Shown piece by piece: positions 34,939-44,772 of a stretch of 64,000 bases of DNA. The translations under genes and the position numbers were made by a program. Origin of the DNA: Methylobacterium sp. 17Sr1-1 (GTDB taxonomy: Bacteria > Pseudomonadota > Alphaproteobacteria > Rhizobiales > Beijerinckiaceae); NCBI RefSeq assembly GCF_003173775.1, contig NZ_CP029552.1:5601001-5665000 (forward strand), in the 5' to 3' direction. How positions within the stretch are numbered: the stretch's first letter is position 1; each line of letters opens with the position of its first letter. Under the pieces are notes generated by a model. The model did no database searches. It had not been told where the DNA came from and worked only from the letters and a program-made list of their open reading frames with translations.

Positions 34939-35142
34939 TCACTCGGACGAGCGGAGGGCGGCCGCGCCCGCGATGATGGTGGCGAGCGCGGCGGAGCCCA
35001 GACCGTCCTGCAGGGCCCGCACCGGCTCGTCCGGCATCGCCAGCCACCACAGGGCGGCCGTGGCCGCGATGCACACGGCGATGGCGCCGAGGATTCCCCG
35101 CTCGATCGCGCTCAAGACCCGCCTCCACTCCGTCGGGCGCAC
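34939..35142 (-). CDS. 67-residue two-helix membrane protein
   Basis: MRPTEWRRVLSAIERG followed by two hydrophobic stretches, about residues 17-35 (ILGAIAVCIAATAALWWLA) and 46-63 (GLGSAALATIIAGAAAL). Basic N terminus, acidic C terminus (RSSE). No family recognised. Probably in one transcript with the 33-residue protein downstream. Confidence 0.5.
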   Translation of the reverse strand: MRPTEWRRVLSAIERGILGAIAVCIAATAALWWLAMPDEPVRALQDGLGSAALATIIAGAAALRSSE

Positions 35143-35420
35143 AAGCGCCCCTCGTCCCGCCCGGGTCCCCTACGCCAAGCCGGGCGGCTTGGACAGCGCC
35201 CCCCGGCGGTCCCGGCCGGATGGCGCGGGGCGTGACGCCCGGCTGCAACGGTCGCGTCCCCGATACCGGCCCCTAACCCCCGCCCCGGTTCCTCCGCGTC
35301 CGCTCCGGATTGAATTCCCCCGCAGCATCATGAATTTCAACCACGGATGATTCGGCCCTGCCGGAGAATCGTGCCCCTAAAGCCGGCCCGGAGGGGGCGC
35401 GGCGGGCCGCGGAGACGGTG

Positions 35421-35732
35421 ATGGCGAAGCCCCTGGTCGTTGAGATTCCCCACCAGATCGGCCGGGTCGAGGCGCGCCGGCGCATCGAGTCCCGCCTGGG
35501 CCAGGGCCGGGAACTCGTCCAGAAGGCCGGTCTCACGATGCAGGATCCGGTCTGGGACGGCGATACCCTCGCCTTCGTGGTCGGCGCCATGGGCCAGACG
35601 GTCAGCGGCACCATCGCGGTCGAGGACACGGCCGCCCGGGTCGAGGTCCGCCTGCCGCTGCTGCTCGGGGTCTTCTCCGGCAAGGTCCGCGAGGTCATCG
35701 CCGAGAAGGGCGGGGAACTCCTGGCGGCCTGA
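35421..35732 (+). CDS. Polyhydroxyalkanoic acid system-type protein
   Basis: A 103-residue protein: MAKPLVVEIPHQIGRVEARRRIESRL, then GDTLAFVVGAMGQTVSGTIAVEDTAARVEVRLPLLLGVFSGKVREVI. This matches the PHA-granule-region (PHA_gran_rgn) family, found beside PHA synthesis genes and elsewhere. Function is not established. ATG 35421 sits 7 nt after GGAGA; GTG 35418 is directly before it. Stand-alone gene. Confidence 0.75.
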   Translation: MAKPLVVEIPHQIGRVEARRRIESRLGQGRELVQKAGLTMQDPVWDGDTLAFVVGAMGQTVSGTIAVEDTAARVEVRLPLLLGVFSGKVREVIAEKGGELLAA

Positions 35733-35862
35733 CCCTCGCGGCCCGGCCGCCGGGACCGGGCCTTGATGGAATCCTGATATCGCGGCCCGTCCGGCCGCAT
35801 CGCTTTCCCCCTGTCCCCGGTCGCAGAGATCCCCGGTCGAGGCGCGTCGCCGGGGACACGCG

Positions 35863-36138
35863 ATGGATGGGATTGACGACCGGTGCGCGCGGGCCGCGCC
35901 GAGCGGGATGTTGCGCCGCGTCCGGCCTCCGGGCGACGGGGCGCGGCGGCCGGCCCTGGCCCCCGTGCGCGCCGCCTGCCGGCTCTGCGGGTTCTTCGTC
36001 CACGGTTTCCTGAACGGCACCACCTGCGTGCTGCGGATCGACGGGCGGGCGCTCCAGGCCGCCTGCGAGGCCGCCGGCAGTGAGGCTCACGCCTGCGCCG
36101 GCCTGCGGGAGGCGGTCCGGGCCGCGCGCCGCCCCTGA
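35863..36138 (+). CDS. Hypothetical Cys-containing protein
   Basis: ATG 35863 opens a 91-residue frame. Its second half, ACRLCGFFVHGFLNGTTCVLRI … AACEAA … HACAGLREA, holds five Cys including a CxxC, which might bind zinc. No family recognised. It lies upstream of the kdp genes with a 157-bp gap, and codon use fits the genome. Moderate confidence that it is coding. Confidence 0.45.
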   Translation: MDGIDDRCARAAPSGMLRRVRPPGDGARRPALAPVRAACRLCGFFVHGFLNGTTCVLRIDGRALQAACEAAGSEAHACAGLREAVRAARRP

Positions 36139-36295
36139 TCCCGCCCGTCTTTATGCGGCCTTGATACCGCGCCCCCCGCGCCCCTCTCGAATCCCTATGC
36201 GTTCGGGTGGATCTCCAGGACCGGGACCGTGGCTCACGGTCCGGTTCGATTGCGGCGGCGCCCGTCACTCCCCGCGCCGCCCGGCGGGGACACCC

Positions 36296-36379
36296 ATGTT
36301 CGATTTCCTGATGCTGGCGGGGGCTTTGAGCTTCTTCGCCCTGTCCCTCGGCTACGTCGCCTTGTGCGAACGCCTGTGA
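36296..36379 (+). CDS. 27-residue membrane peptide at the head of the kdp operon
   Basis: ATG 36296 to TGA 36379 encodes [20 protein letters not shown]… ending VALCERL: an acidic start, one hydrophobic helix and a charged end. It ends 11 bp before kdpF, with GAGGAGG between them acting as the kdpF ribosome-binding site. A short peptide of this kind precedes kdpF in a number of alphaproteobacterial kdp operons, to my recollection; its role is unknown. Confidence 0.6.
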   Translation: MFDFLMLAGALSFFALSLGYVALCERL

Positions 36380-36390
36380 GGAGGCCCGCG

Positions 36391-36480
36391 ATGACCCTCG
36401 ATTACGGGCTCGGCGGCCTGATGACCCTCGGGCTGCTCGCCTATCTCGCCTACGCCCTCGTGCGGCCCGAGCGGTTCTAG
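36391..36480 (+). CDS. kdpF: Potassium-transporting ATPase small subunit KdpF
   Basis: A 29-residue single-helix peptide, [20 protein letters not shown] then LVRPERF, the same length as E. coli KdpF, with the usual ALxRPExF end. It stabilises the KdpABC complex in the membrane. GAGGAGG precedes ATG 36391, and the stop is 14 bp before kdpA, whose ribosome-binding site is AGAGGAGG. Confidence 0.9.
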   Translation: MTLDYGLGGLMTLGLLAYLAYALVRPERF

Positions 36481-36494
36481 AGGAGGCACATCCC

Positions 36495-38213
36495 ATGACT
36501 CTCTCGGGCTGGCTCCAGATCGCGCTGTTCTGCGCGATCGTCCTCGCCCTGGTGAAGCCGCTCGGTCTCTACATGACCCGGGTCTTCACCGGCGCGCGCA
36601 CCCCCCTCTCGCCCCTGCTGCGCCCGGTCGAGCGCGGCCTCTATCGCCTCGCCGGCATCGACGAGGCCCACGAGCAGCACTGGCTCGCTTACGCCGGCGC
36701 GATGCTGGTCTTCCACGCCGCCGGCTTCGTCCTGCTCTACGGGATCCTGCGGCTGCAGGGCCTCCTGCCGTTCAACCCCGCCGACCAGGGCGCGGTGGCC
36801 CCCGACCTCGCCTTCAACACGGCGGTCAGCTTCGTCACCAACACCAACTGGCAGAACTACGGCGGCGAGAGCACGCTCTCGTACCTGTCGCAGATGCTGG
36901 GGCTGACGCACCAGAACTTCCTCTCGGCGGCGACCGGCATCGCGCTCGCCGTGGCGCTGATCCGCGGCTTCTCCCGGGCGTCCGCCCGCACGGTGGGCTC
37001 GTTCTGGGTCGACCTGACCCGCTGCACCCTCTACGTGCTGCTGCCGCTCTGCATCGTCACCACCCTGTTCCTGGTCTGGCAGGGCGTGCCGCAGACCCTC
37101 GCACCCTACGCCGAGGCCACGACGCTCGAGGGCGGAAAGCAGACGATCGCGCTCGGCCCCGTGGCGAGCCAGGTCGCGATCAAGATGCTCGGCACCAATG
37201 GCGGCGGCTTCTTCAACGCCAACGCCGCCCACCCGTTCGAGAACCCGACCGCGCTCTCGAACCTGATCCAGATGGTGTCGATCTTCGGCTTAGGCGCCGC
37301 CCTCACCAACGTGTTCGGCCGCATGGTCGGGGACGAGCGCCAGGGCTGGGCGATCCTCGCCGCGATGGGCGTGCTGTTCCTCGCCGGCACCGCCATCACC
37401 TACGGGGCGGAAGGCGCCGGCAACCCGCTCCTGAACGCGCTGGGGCTCCAGGGCGGCAACCTCGAGGGCAAGGAGCTGCGCTTCGGCATCCCCGGCTCGG
37501 CCCTGTTCGCGGTGGTGACGACGGCCGCCTCCTGCGGCGCGGTCAACGCCATGCACGACGCCTTCACGGCGCTCGGCGGCCTGATCCCGCTCGTCAACAT
37601 GCAGCTCGGCGAGATCATCGTCGGCGGTGTCGGCGCCGGGCTCTACGGCATGCTGGTCTTCGTGGTGGTGGCGATCTTCGTCGCCGGCCTGATGGTCGGG
37701 CGCACGCCGGAATATCTCGGCAAGAAGATCGAGGCGCGCGAGGTCAAGATGGCGATGCTCGCCATCCTCTGCCTGCCGCTGATGATGCTCGGCTTCACCG
37801 CGCTCGCCACCGTGCTGCCGGCGGGGCTGGCGGGGCCCGCCAATGCCGGCCCGCACGGCTTCTCGGAGATCCTCTACGCCTTCACCTCGGCGGCGGCGAA
37901 CAACGGCTCGGCCTTCGCGGGGCTGTCGGGCAACACCCCGTTCTACAACCTGACGCTGGGCGCCGGGATGCTGGTCGGGCGGTTCTTCGTCATCATCCCG
38001 GCGCTCGCCATCGCCGGCTCGCTCGCCGCGAAGAAGACGGTACCGGCCTCCGCCGGGACCTTCCCGACCCATGGTGGCCTGTTCGTCGGGCTCCTCGTCG
38101 GGGTGATCCTGATCGTCGGCGGCCTGACCTTCTTCCCGTCGCTGGCGCTCGGGCCGATCGTCGAGCACCTGGCGGGCGCGGCCGGCCAGACCTTCGCGGC
38201 GGCGGGGGGCTGA
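36495..38213 (+). CDS. kdpA: Potassium-transporting ATPase channel subunit KdpA
   Basis: A 572-residue membrane protein with about ten helices. Selectivity-filter-type loops are recognisable in [29 protein letters not shown] and [11 protein letters not shown], the P-loop repeats that select K+. Length and order are standard. It passes potassium to the KdpB pump; expression is normally induced by low potassium through KdpDE, encoded downstream here. Confidence 0.97.
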   Translation: MTLSGWLQIALFCAIVLALVKPLGLYMTRVFTGARTPLSPLLRPVERGLYRLAGIDEAHEQHWLAYAGAMLVFHAAGFVLLYGILRLQGLLPFNPADQGAVAPDLAFNTAVSFVTNTNWQNYGGESTLSYLSQMLGLTHQNFLSAATGIALAVALIRGFSRASARTVGSFWVDLTRCTLYVLLPLCIVTTLFLVWQGVPQTLAPYAEATTLEGGKQTIALGPVASQVAIKMLGTNGGGFFNANAAHPFENPTALSNLIQMVSIFGLGAALTNVFGRMVGDERQGWAILAAMGVLFLAGTAITYGAEGAGNPLLNALGLQGGNLEGKELRFGIPGSALFAVVTTAASCGAVNAMHDAFTALGGLIPLVNMQLGEIIVGGVGAGLYGMLVFVVVAIFVAGLMVGRTPEYLGKKIEAREVKMAMLAILCLPLMMLGFTALATVLPAGLAGPANAGPHGFSEILYAFTSAAANNGSAFAGLSGNTPFYNLTLGAGMLVGRFFVIIPALAIAGSLAAKKTVPASAGTFPTHGGLFVGLLVGVILIVGGLTFFPSLALGPIVEHLAGAAGQTFAAAGG

Positions 38214-38215
38214 CC

Positions 38216-38404
38216 ATGACCACCGCTCACGCCGCCCGCCTCCGCCGCGGGCTCGCCCGGCACCGGCCGCGCTCCGGCCCGCGCCCCGACCGGTCGGCTT
38301 TGCGACCCTGCGACATCGTCCTGGCGCTCACCGGCCTCGCCCTGCTCGGCTCCGGCGCTCTCTGGGCGGCGATCATGCTCGGCGGCGCGGCGCTGGCGCC
38401 CTGA
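38216..38404 (+). CDS. 62-residue membrane ORF between kdpA and kdpB
   Basis: ATG 38216 follows the kdpA stop by 2 bp and the frame ends at 38404, 67 bp before kdpB. The product has a strongly basic, Arg-rich N-terminal half ([20 protein letters not shown]) and one hydrophobic C-terminal helix ([23 protein letters not shown]). It is not a standard Kdp subunit. Its tight coupling to kdpA and helix content suggest a real small membrane protein. Similar inserts may exist in close relatives. Confidence 0.5.
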   Translation: MTTAHAARLRRGLARHRPRSGPRPDRSALRPCDIVLALTGLALLGSGALWAAIMLGGAALAP

Positions 38405-38471
38405 CCTCACCCGACGATCCCGGCGGCGCCTGAGCGCCGCCGTCCTCCCGCCTCATCCGGATCCCAGGATC

Positions 38472-40586
38472 ATGGCCCAGTCCCAAAAATCCTCCCTCCT
38501 CAGCGCCGCCCTGATCGGGCCGGCCTGCCTCGGCGCGGTCACCAAGCTCGACCCGCGCCAGATGGTGAAGAACCCCGTCATGTTCGTGGTCGAGGTCGTG
38601 GCGGCCTTCACCACGATCCTGTTCCTCCGCGACTTGGTCACCGGCGGCCAGAACCTCGTCTTCACCGGCCAGATCATCCTCTGGCTGTGGTTCACCGTGC
38701 TGTTCGCCAACTTCGCCGAGGCGGTGGCGGAAGGGCGCGGCAAGGCGCAGGCCGATTCCCTGCGCCGCACCCGCACCGAGACCACCGCGAAGCTGCTCGC
38801 CGGCCCCGCCGCCGTGCCCGGCGGCCCGCGCGAGGGCTACGCGACCGTGCCGGGGGCCGGGCTCAAGGTCGGCGACGTGGTGCTGGTCGAGGCCGGCGAC
38901 GTGATCCCGTCGGACGGCGAGGTGATCGAGGGCATCGCCTCGGTCAACGAGGCGGCGATCACCGGCGAATCCGCCCCGGTGATCCGCGAATCCGGCGGCG
39001 ATCGCTCGGCGGTGACCGGCGGCACGCAGGTGCTCTCCGACTGGATCCGGGTGCGGATCACGGCCGCCGCCGGCGCGACCTTCATCGACCGGATGATCGC
39101 GCTGGTCGAGGGCGCCTCCCGGCAGAAGACCCCCAACGAGATCGCCCTCAACATCCTGCTCTCCGGCCTCACCATCGTGTTCGTGTTCGCGGTGGGTTCG
39201 ATCCCGAGTTTTTCCGCTTACGCCGGCGGCGCGATCCCCCTCGCCGTCCTGGTGGCGCTCTTCGTCACCCTGATCCCGACCACGATCGGCGCGCTGCTCT
39301 CGGCGATCGGCATCGCCGGCATGGACCGGCTGGTGCGGTTCAACGTGCTCGCCATGTCCGGCCGCGCCGTCGAGGCGGCGGGCGACGTCGACACGCTGCT
39401 CCTCGACAAGACCGGCACGATCACGCTCGGCAACCGCCAGGCGACGGAGTTCCGCCCGGTCCGCGGCATCACTGCCGGCACGCTGGCGGATGCGGCGCAA
39501 CTCGCCTCGCTGGCCGACGAGACGCCGGAGGGCCGCTCGATCGTGGTGCTCGCCAAGGAGGCCCACGGCATCCGCGCCCGCGACATGGGAAGCCTCGCCG
39601 CCACCTTCGTGCCCTTCACCGCCCAGTCGCGGATGTCGGGCATCGACCTCGACGGCTCGTCGATCCGCAAAGGCGCGGTCGAGGCGGTGATCGCGAGCCT
39701 GGACTCCGCCCCGTCCCTCGTCGGCGCCGGTAGCGCGGCCCGGGTGCTGCAACCCCGCCTCGATCCGGCGGCGGCCCAGGAGGTGCGCGGGATCGCCGAG
39801 GAGATCGCCAAGGCCGGCGGCACGCCGCTGGCGGTGGCCCGCGACGGCAAGCTCCTCGGGGTCGTGCACCTCAAGGACATCGTCAAGGGCGGCATCGCTG
39901 AGCGCTTCGCGGAACTCCGCCGGATGGGCATCCGCACGGTGATGATCACCGGCGACAACCCGATGACCGCGGCGGCCATCGCCGCCGAGGCCGGCGTCGA
40001 CGACTTCCTCGCCCAGGCCACCCCCGAGGACAAGCTGGCGCTGATCCGCAAGGAGCAGGCTGAAGGAAAGCTCGTGGCGATGTGCGGCGACGGCACCAAC
40101 GACGCCCCGGCTCTGGCCCAGGCCGATGTCGGCGTGGCGATGAACACCGGCACGGTGGCGGCCCGCGAGGCCGGCAACATGGTCGACCTCGATTCCGACC
40201 CGACCAAGCTCATCGAGATCGTCGAGATCGGCAAGCAGCTGCTGATGACCCGCGGCGCGCTCACCACCTTCTCGATCGCCAACGACGTGGCGAAGTACTT
40301 CGCCATCATCCCGGCGATGTTCGTCGGGCTCTACCCCCAGCTCCAGGCCCTCAACGTGATGGGGCTGGCCTCGCCCCAGAGCGCGATCCTGTCGGCGATC
40401 ATCTTCAACGCGCTGATCATCGTGGCGCTGATCCCGCTCGCCTTGCGCGGGGTGAGCTACCGCGCCGTCGGCGCCGCTGCGTTGCTGCGGCGCAACCTCC
40501 TGATCTATGGTCTCGGCGGGATCGTGGTGCCGTTCGCCGGCATCAAGGTGATCGACCTCGCCGTGAGCGCCCTCCACCTGGCTTGA
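38472..40586 (+). CDS. kdpB: Potassium-transporting ATPase subunit KdpB
   Basis: A 704-residue P-type ATPase of class IA. The phosphorylation site is DKTGT with Asp312; [14 protein letters not shown] is the dephosphorylation loop, and [19 protein letters not shown] plus [21 protein letters not shown] are the hinge and nucleotide/metal motifs. ATG 38472 fits the family start. It uses ATP to drive K+ through KdpA. Confidence 0.97.
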   Translation: MAQSQKSSLLSAALIGPACLGAVTKLDPRQMVKNPVMFVVEVVAAFTTILFLRDLVTGGQNLVFTGQIILWLWFTVLFANFAEAVAEGRGKAQADSLRRTRTETTAKLLAGPAAVPGGPREGYATVPGAGLKVGDVVLVEAGDVIPSDGEVIEGIASVNEAAITGESAPVIRESGGDRSAVTGGTQVLSDWIRVRITAAAGATFIDRMIALVEGASRQKTPNEIALNILLSGLTIVFVFAVGSIPSFSAYAGGAIPLAVLVALFVTLIPTTIGALLSAIGIAGMDRLVRFNVLAMSGRAVEAAGDVDTLLLDKTGTITLGNRQATEFRPVRGITAGTLADAAQLASLADETPEGRSIVVLAKEAHGIRARDMGSLAATFVPFTAQSRMSGIDLDGSSIRKGAVEAVIASLDSAPSLVGAGSAARVLQPRLDPAAAQEVRGIAEEIAKAGGTPLAVARDGKLLGVVHLKDIVKGGIAERFAELRRMGIRTVMITGDNPMTAAAIAAEAGVDDFLAQATPEDKLALIRKEQAEGKLVAMCGDGTNDAPALAQADVGVAMNTGTVAAREAGNMVDLDSDPTKLIEIVEIGKQLLMTRGALTTFSIANDVAKYFAIIPAMFVGLYPQLQALNVMGLASPQSAILSAIIFNALIIVALIPLALRGVSYRAVGAAALLRRNLLIYGLGGIVVPFAGIKVIDLAVSALHLA

Positions 40587-40598
40587 TTGGATACCGCC

Positions 40599-41204
40599 AT
40601 GCTCCGGCACCTCCGCCCCGCCCTCGTGCTCCTCACCGGCCTGACCTTGGTCACCGGTCTCGCCTACCCGCTCGCCATGACCGGCCTCGCCGGGCGCCTG
40701 TTTCCGGCGCAAGCCGAAGGCAGCCTCGTCCGCGCTCCCGACGGCACGCCGATCGGCTCCGCCCTCATCGGGCAGAGCTTCACCAGCCCGCGCTACTTCC
40801 ACGGCCGCCCTTCGGCGACCGTGGCGCCCGATCCGGCGGACGCCGCGAAGACGGTGGCGGCGCCCTACAACGCCGCCAATTCCGGCGGCGCCAATCTCGG
40901 GCCGACCAACCCGGCGCTGATCGACCGGGTGAAGGCCGACATCGCGGCCCTCAAGGCGGAGAACCCCGCCGACCCGGTGCCGCAGGACCTCGTCACCACC
41001 TCGGGCTCAGGCCTCGACCCCGACGTCTCGCCCGAGGCAGCCCTGTTCCAGGTGCCCCGGGTGGCGCGTGCCCGCGGCGTCCCGGAGGATGCGTTGCGCG
41101 CCCTCGTCGCCGGGCAGGTCCGGGAGCCGAGCCTCGGCGTTCTCGGCGAGCGCCGGGTCAACGTCCTCGCCCTCAACCGCGCCCTCGACGCCCAGGGTCG
41201 ATGA
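40599..41204 (+). CDS. kdpC: Potassium-transporting ATPase subunit KdpC
   Basis: A 201-residue protein with one N-terminal membrane anchor (LVLLTGLTLVTGLAYPLAMTGLAG) and a periplasmic domain containing IGQSFTSPRYFHGRPSA, NSGGANLGPTNP, DLVTTSGSGLDPDVSPEAA and VNVLALNRAL, the family signatures. ATG 40599 was preferred to TTG 40587. Its stop overlaps kdpD by 4 bp. Confidence 0.96.
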   Translation: MLRHLRPALVLLTGLTLVTGLAYPLAMTGLAGRLFPAQAEGSLVRAPDGTPIGSALIGQSFTSPRYFHGRPSATVAPDPADAAKTVAAPYNAANSGGANLGPTNPALIDRVKADIAALKAENPADPVPQDLVTTSGSGLDPDVSPEAALFQVPRVARARGVPEDALRALVAGQVREPSLGVLGERRVNVLALNRALDAQGR

Positions 41205-43933
41205 GGGACGGCCTGCGTCCCTCGCGGGACGGCCTGCGTCCCTCGCCGGACGCTCTCCTGGCGCAGGCGCGCCGGGAGGCGCCCGGGCGCGGGCGCCTGA
41301 AAATCTTCCTCGGGGCGGCGCCGGGGGTCGGCAAGACCTACGAGATGCTGACCACGGCGCATGCGCGCTTGCGCGAAGGCGTCGACGTGGTGGTGGGCGT
41401 GGTCGAGACTCACGGCCGCCCCGAGACCGAAGCCCTGGTCGCCGGGCTCGAGGTGCTGCCGCGCCGCGCCGCCCCGTATGGCGGCGCGGCGCTCGCCGAG
41501 ATGGATCTCGACGGGCTCATCGCACGCAAGCCCCGCCTCGCCCTCGTCGACGAGCTCGCCCACACCAACGCCCCGGGCTCGCGCCACCCCAAGCGCTACC
41601 TCGACGTCGAGGAGCTGCTCCAGGCCGGCATCGACGTCCACACCACCCTCAACATCCAGCACGTCGAGAGCCTGAACGACGTGGTGGCGCAGATCACCCG
41701 GATCCGGGTGCGCGAGACGGTGCCGGATTCGATCCTCGACCGGGCCGACGACATCGAGGTGATCGACCTCTCCCCCGGCGACCTGATCCAGCGCCTGCAG
41801 GAGGGCAAGGTCTACCTGCCGCACCAGGCCGAGCGGGCGCTCAAGCACTACTTCTCCCCCGGCAACCTCACGGCGCTCCGCGAGCTGGCGCTGCGCCGCA
41901 CCGCCCAGCAGGTCGACGACCAGCTCGTCACCCACATGCGCGCCCACGCCATCCCCGGTCCCTGGGCGGCGGGCGAGCGGGTGCTGGTCTGCGTCAGCGA
42001 GGATCCGCGCTCCGCCGGGCTGGTGCGCTACGCCAAGCGCCTCGCCGACCGGCTGCGGGCGCCGTTCACGGCGCTCACGGTCGAGAGCCGGCGCAGCGCC
42101 CAGTTGAGCGAGGCCGAGCGCGACCGCATCGCCGACACCCTGCGGCTCGCCGAGCGCCTCGGCGGAGAGACCGCGACCCTGCCGAGCCAGGGCCGCATCG
42201 CCGATGACGTGGTGGGCTTCGCCCGCGAGCACAACGCCACCCACGTGGTGATCGGCAAGTCGACCCGCTCGCGCTGGTTCGAGCTTCTCAACGGCTCGGT
42301 GGTGCACGACCTCCTGCGCCGCTCCGGCCCGATCAGCGTCCACGTCGTGGCGGGCGAGGAGGTCGCAGGCGCGCCCGCCGCCCACAAGGGCGTGCCCACC
42401 GCAGCCCCGCCCCGGCCGAGCCTCCTGCCCTACGCGGCCGCCCTCGCGGCGGTCGGCGCCGCCCTGGGTCTGGGTCTCGCGCTGCAATCCTCCCTCGGCC
42501 ACGAGAGCACCGACCTCGTCTTCCTCACCGCCGTCGTGGCGGTGGCGGTGCGCTTCGGGCTGACCCCGTCGCTCGCCGCGGTCCTGGCCTCGTCGCTCGC
42601 CTACAACTTCTTCTTCCTGCCGCCGCTCTACACCTTCACCATCGCCGATCCGACCAACGTCGTCGCGCTGTTCTTCTTCACCCTCGTGGCGGTGGTGGTC
42701 TCGAACCTCGCCGCCCGGGTGCGGGCCGAGGCGACGATCTCGCGCGCGCGCAGCAAGGCGACGGAGGCGCTCTACGGCTTCTCGCGCAAGCTCGCGGGCT
42801 GCGGCACCCTCGACGACGTGCTCTGGGCCACCGCCTACCAGATCGCCCTGATGCTGCGCCTGCGGGTGGTGCTGCTGCTGCCGCAAATGGACGGGGCGAA
42901 CGCGGGGACCGTCACCGTGATGGCCGGCTACCCGCCGGAGGACTTCCTCGACGAGGCCGACCTCGCGGCGGCCAGGTGGACCTTCGACCACGGCCGCCCG
43001 GCGGGCCGCGGGGCCGACACCCTGCCGGGAGCCAAGCGCCTGTTCCTCCCCCTGCGCACCGGCCGCGGCATGGTCGGGGTGGTGGGGCTCGACGGCGACA
43101 AGCCGGGGCCGCTCCTCACCCCCGACCAGCGCCGCCTCCTCGACGCGCTCGCCGACCAGGGCGCGCTCGCCATCGAGCGGGTCCACCTCGTCGAGGATCT
43201 CGACCGCGCCCGGCGCTCGGCCGAGACCGACCGCCTGCGCCAGGCCCTGCTGTCGTCGCTCTCGCACGACCTCAAGACCCCGCTCGCCGCGGTGCTCGGC
43301 TCGGCCACGACCCTGCGCGACTTGCGCGACGCCCTCGACCCGGAGGCGACAGGAGACTTGCTCGCGACGGTGATCGACGAGGCCGAGCGGCTGAATCGCT
43401 TCATCGCCAACCTGCTCGACATGACGAAGCTCGAATCCGGGGCGCTGGCCCCGAACCTCGCTCCTCACGATCTCGGGGAGATCGTCGGCACGGCGCTCGA
43501 GCGGGCGGCCAAGATCCTCGCGCACCACCGCGTCGCGCTGGCGCTGCGGCCGGGCCTGCCGAGCTTGAGCCTCGACGCGGTGCTGATGGAGCAGGTGCTG
43601 TTCAACCTCCTCGACAACGCCGCCAAATACGCCCCCGAGGGCAGCCTCGTGCGGGTCGAGGGCTGGCGCGAGGGCGACGCGGTGGTCTTGCGGATCCTCG
43701 ACGAGGGCGAGGGCATCCCGGCGGGCGACGAGGAGCGGATCTTCGACACCTTCTACCGGGTGAGGAAGAGCGACCGGGTCCGGGCCGGAACGGGGTTGGG
43801 GCTTGCCATCTCCCGCGGCTTCGTCGAGGCGATGGGCGGGCGGATCACCGCCCGCAACCGGGGCGACGGTCCCGGGGCCGCCTTCACCCTGATCGTCCCG
43901 GTGCCCCGCGCCGCCCTGGAGGACGCCGCGTGA
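41201..43933 (+). CDS. kdpD: Sensor histidine kinase KdpD
   Basis: A 910-residue sensor. N-terminal KdpD domain with Walker A GAAPGVGKT (residues 38-46), a universal-stress-protein-like domain (about 235-380), four membrane helices near 400-500, a GAF-like region, the phosphoacceptor His689 in LSHDLKTPLAAV, and an ATPase domain (NLLDNAAKYAPEG, GTGLGLAISRGFVEAMGG). ATG 41201 overlaps the kdpC stop. Codons 3-16 contain a perfect 21-bp tandem duplication that gives RDGLRPS twice. It controls kdp expression with KdpE. Confidence 0.96.
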   Translation: MRDGLRPSRDGLRPSPDALLAQARREAPGRGRLKIFLGAAPGVGKTYEMLTTAHARLREGVDVVVGVVETHGRPETEALVAGLEVLPRRAAPYGGAALAEMDLDGLIARKPRLALVDELAHTNAPGSRHPKRYLDVEELLQAGIDVHTTLNIQHVESLNDVVAQITRIRVRETVPDSILDRADDIEVIDLSPGDLIQRLQEGKVYLPHQAERALKHYFSPGNLTALRELALRRTAQQVDDQLVTHMRAHAIPGPWAAGERVLVCVSEDPRSAGLVRYAKRLADRLRAPFTALTVESRRSAQLSEAERDRIADTLRLAERLGGETATLPSQGRIADDVVGFAREHNATHVVIGKSTRSRWFELLNGSVVHDLLRRSGPISVHVVAGEEVAGAPAAHKGVPTAAPPRPSLLPYAAALAAVGAALGLGLALQSSLGHESTDLVFLTAVVAVAVRFGLTPSLAAVLASSLAYNFFFLPPLYTFTIADPTNVVALFFFTLVAVVVSNLAARVRAEATISRARSKATEALYGFSRKLAGCGTLDDVLWATAYQIALMLRLRVVLLLPQMDGANAGTVTVMAGYPPEDFLDEADLAAARWTFDHGRPAGRGADTLPGAKRLFLPLRTGRGMVGVVGLDGDKPGPLLTPDQRRLLDALADQGALAIERVHLVEDLDRARRSAETDRLRQALLSSLSHDLKTPLAAVLGSATTLRDLRDALDPEATGDLLATVIDEAERLNRFIANLLDMTKLESGALAPNLAPHDLGEIVGTALERAAKILAHHRVALALRPGLPSLSLDAVLMEQVLFNLLDNAAKYAPEGSLVRVEGWREGDAVVLRILDEGEGIPAGDEERIFDTFYRVRKSDRVRAGTGLGLAISRGFVEAMGGRITARNRGDGPGAAFTLIVPVPRAALEDAA
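41205..41246. repeat. Perfect 21-bp tandem duplication at the kdpC/kdpD junction
   Basis: Two exact copies of the 21-bp unit GGGACGGCCTGCGTCCCTCGC start right after the kdpC stop. They lie inside the first codons of kdpD and keep frame, adding seven residues. Confidence 0.95.
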
Positions 43934-44616
43934 CCGACATCCGCATCCTGGTGATCGACGACGAGCCGCCGATCCGCCGGCTCCTGCGCGTGGGCCTCGG
44001 CAGCCAGGGCTACGCCGTGGCGGAGGCGCAAAACGGCCGTACCGCCCTGGAGCTTCTCGAGCGGGAGGCCTTCGCCCTGGCGATCCTCGATCTCGGCCTG
44101 CCCGACATCAAGGGCCACGAGCTCCTGGCCCGGATCCGCGCGGCGAAGCCCGACCTGCCGGTGATCGTGCTGTCGAGCCGCGACGACGAGGCCGGCAAGG
44201 TCGAGGCGCTCGACCTCGGGGCGGACGACTACGTCACCAAGCCCTTCGGCATGAACGAGCTGCTCGCCCGGATGCGCACGGCGCTCCGCCACCAGCTCGC
44301 GGTGGGCGGCGAGCGCCCGGTCTTCCGGGTCGGCGATCTCTCGGTCGACCTGGTGCGCCGCATCGTCCGGGTGGGCGAGCGCGAGGTGAAGCTGTCGCCG
44401 AAGGAATACGACGTGCTGCGCCTGCTCGTGCACCATGCCGGCAAGGTGCTCACCCACGCGCACCTGCTGCGCGAGGTCTGGGGGAGTGCGGCCGACCCGC
44501 AATATCTCCGGGTCTACGTGCGCCAGCTGCGCCAGAAGCTCGAACCCGAGCCCGAGCGCCCGCGCTACATCCTGACCGAGACCGGGGTCGGCTACCGGAT
44601 GCGGGCGCCGGAGTGA
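43930..44616 (+). CDS. kdpE: Response regulator KdpE
   Basis: A 228-residue OmpR-type regulator. The receiver domain has acidic D10-D11, phosphoacceptor Asp54 (AILDLGLPD) and the Lys of YVTKPF; the C-terminal winged helix contains LSPKEYDVLRLLVHHAGKVLTH and LRVYVRQLRQKLEPEPERPRYILTETGVGYRM. GTG 43930 overlaps the kdpD stop (GTGA). It activates the kdp genes when KdpD phosphorylates it. Confidence 0.96.
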   Translation: MTDIRILVIDDEPPIRRLLRVGLGSQGYAVAEAQNGRTALELLEREAFALAILDLGLPDIKGHELLARIRAAKPDLPVIVLSSRDDEAGKVEALDLGADDYVTKPFGMNELLARMRTALRHQLAVGGERPVFRVGDLSVDLVRRIVRVGEREVKLSPKEYDVLRLLVHHAGKVLTHAHLLREVWGSAADPQYLRVYVRQLRQKLEPEPERPRYILTETGVGYRMRAPE

Positions 44617-44618
44617 TA

Positions 44619-44772
44619 CCAACGGTCGTTGAAAACGACCTTTGGTGCCGTTCTCGGATTTTCGCCAAGCCTTTGGCTTGGTGTCGAAAATTCGAGATAG
44701 GCCAACGGCCCCGTCGATCTCGGGCCTGCCCGAGATCGACGTTGATGCGTCAGCATCTTAGGCCGTTGGTAT
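44619..44772. repeat. Palindromic repeat after kdpE (family D)
   Basis: The ends TGATACCAACGGTCGTTG and the complement TAGGCCGTTGGTATGA form the outer pair. Inside are smaller stems: AAGCC-TTT-GGCTT and CGTCGATCTCGGGC-CT-GCCCGAGATCGACG, the latter a perfect 14-bp stem. Probably terminates kdp transcription. The 3' end of a small minus-strand gene runs into it. Confidence 0.8.

Noticed and set aside
35762..36190. Two CCTTGAT…CGCGGCCC-like sites upstream of kdp as KdpE boxes
   Set aside because: The similarity is short and partly due to GC content; no known KdpE consensus could be matched.
38373..40802. Long minus-strand frame over kdpB
   Set aside because: Antisense shadow of a well-supported P-type ATPase gene; His/Arg/Glu-rich composition without domains.
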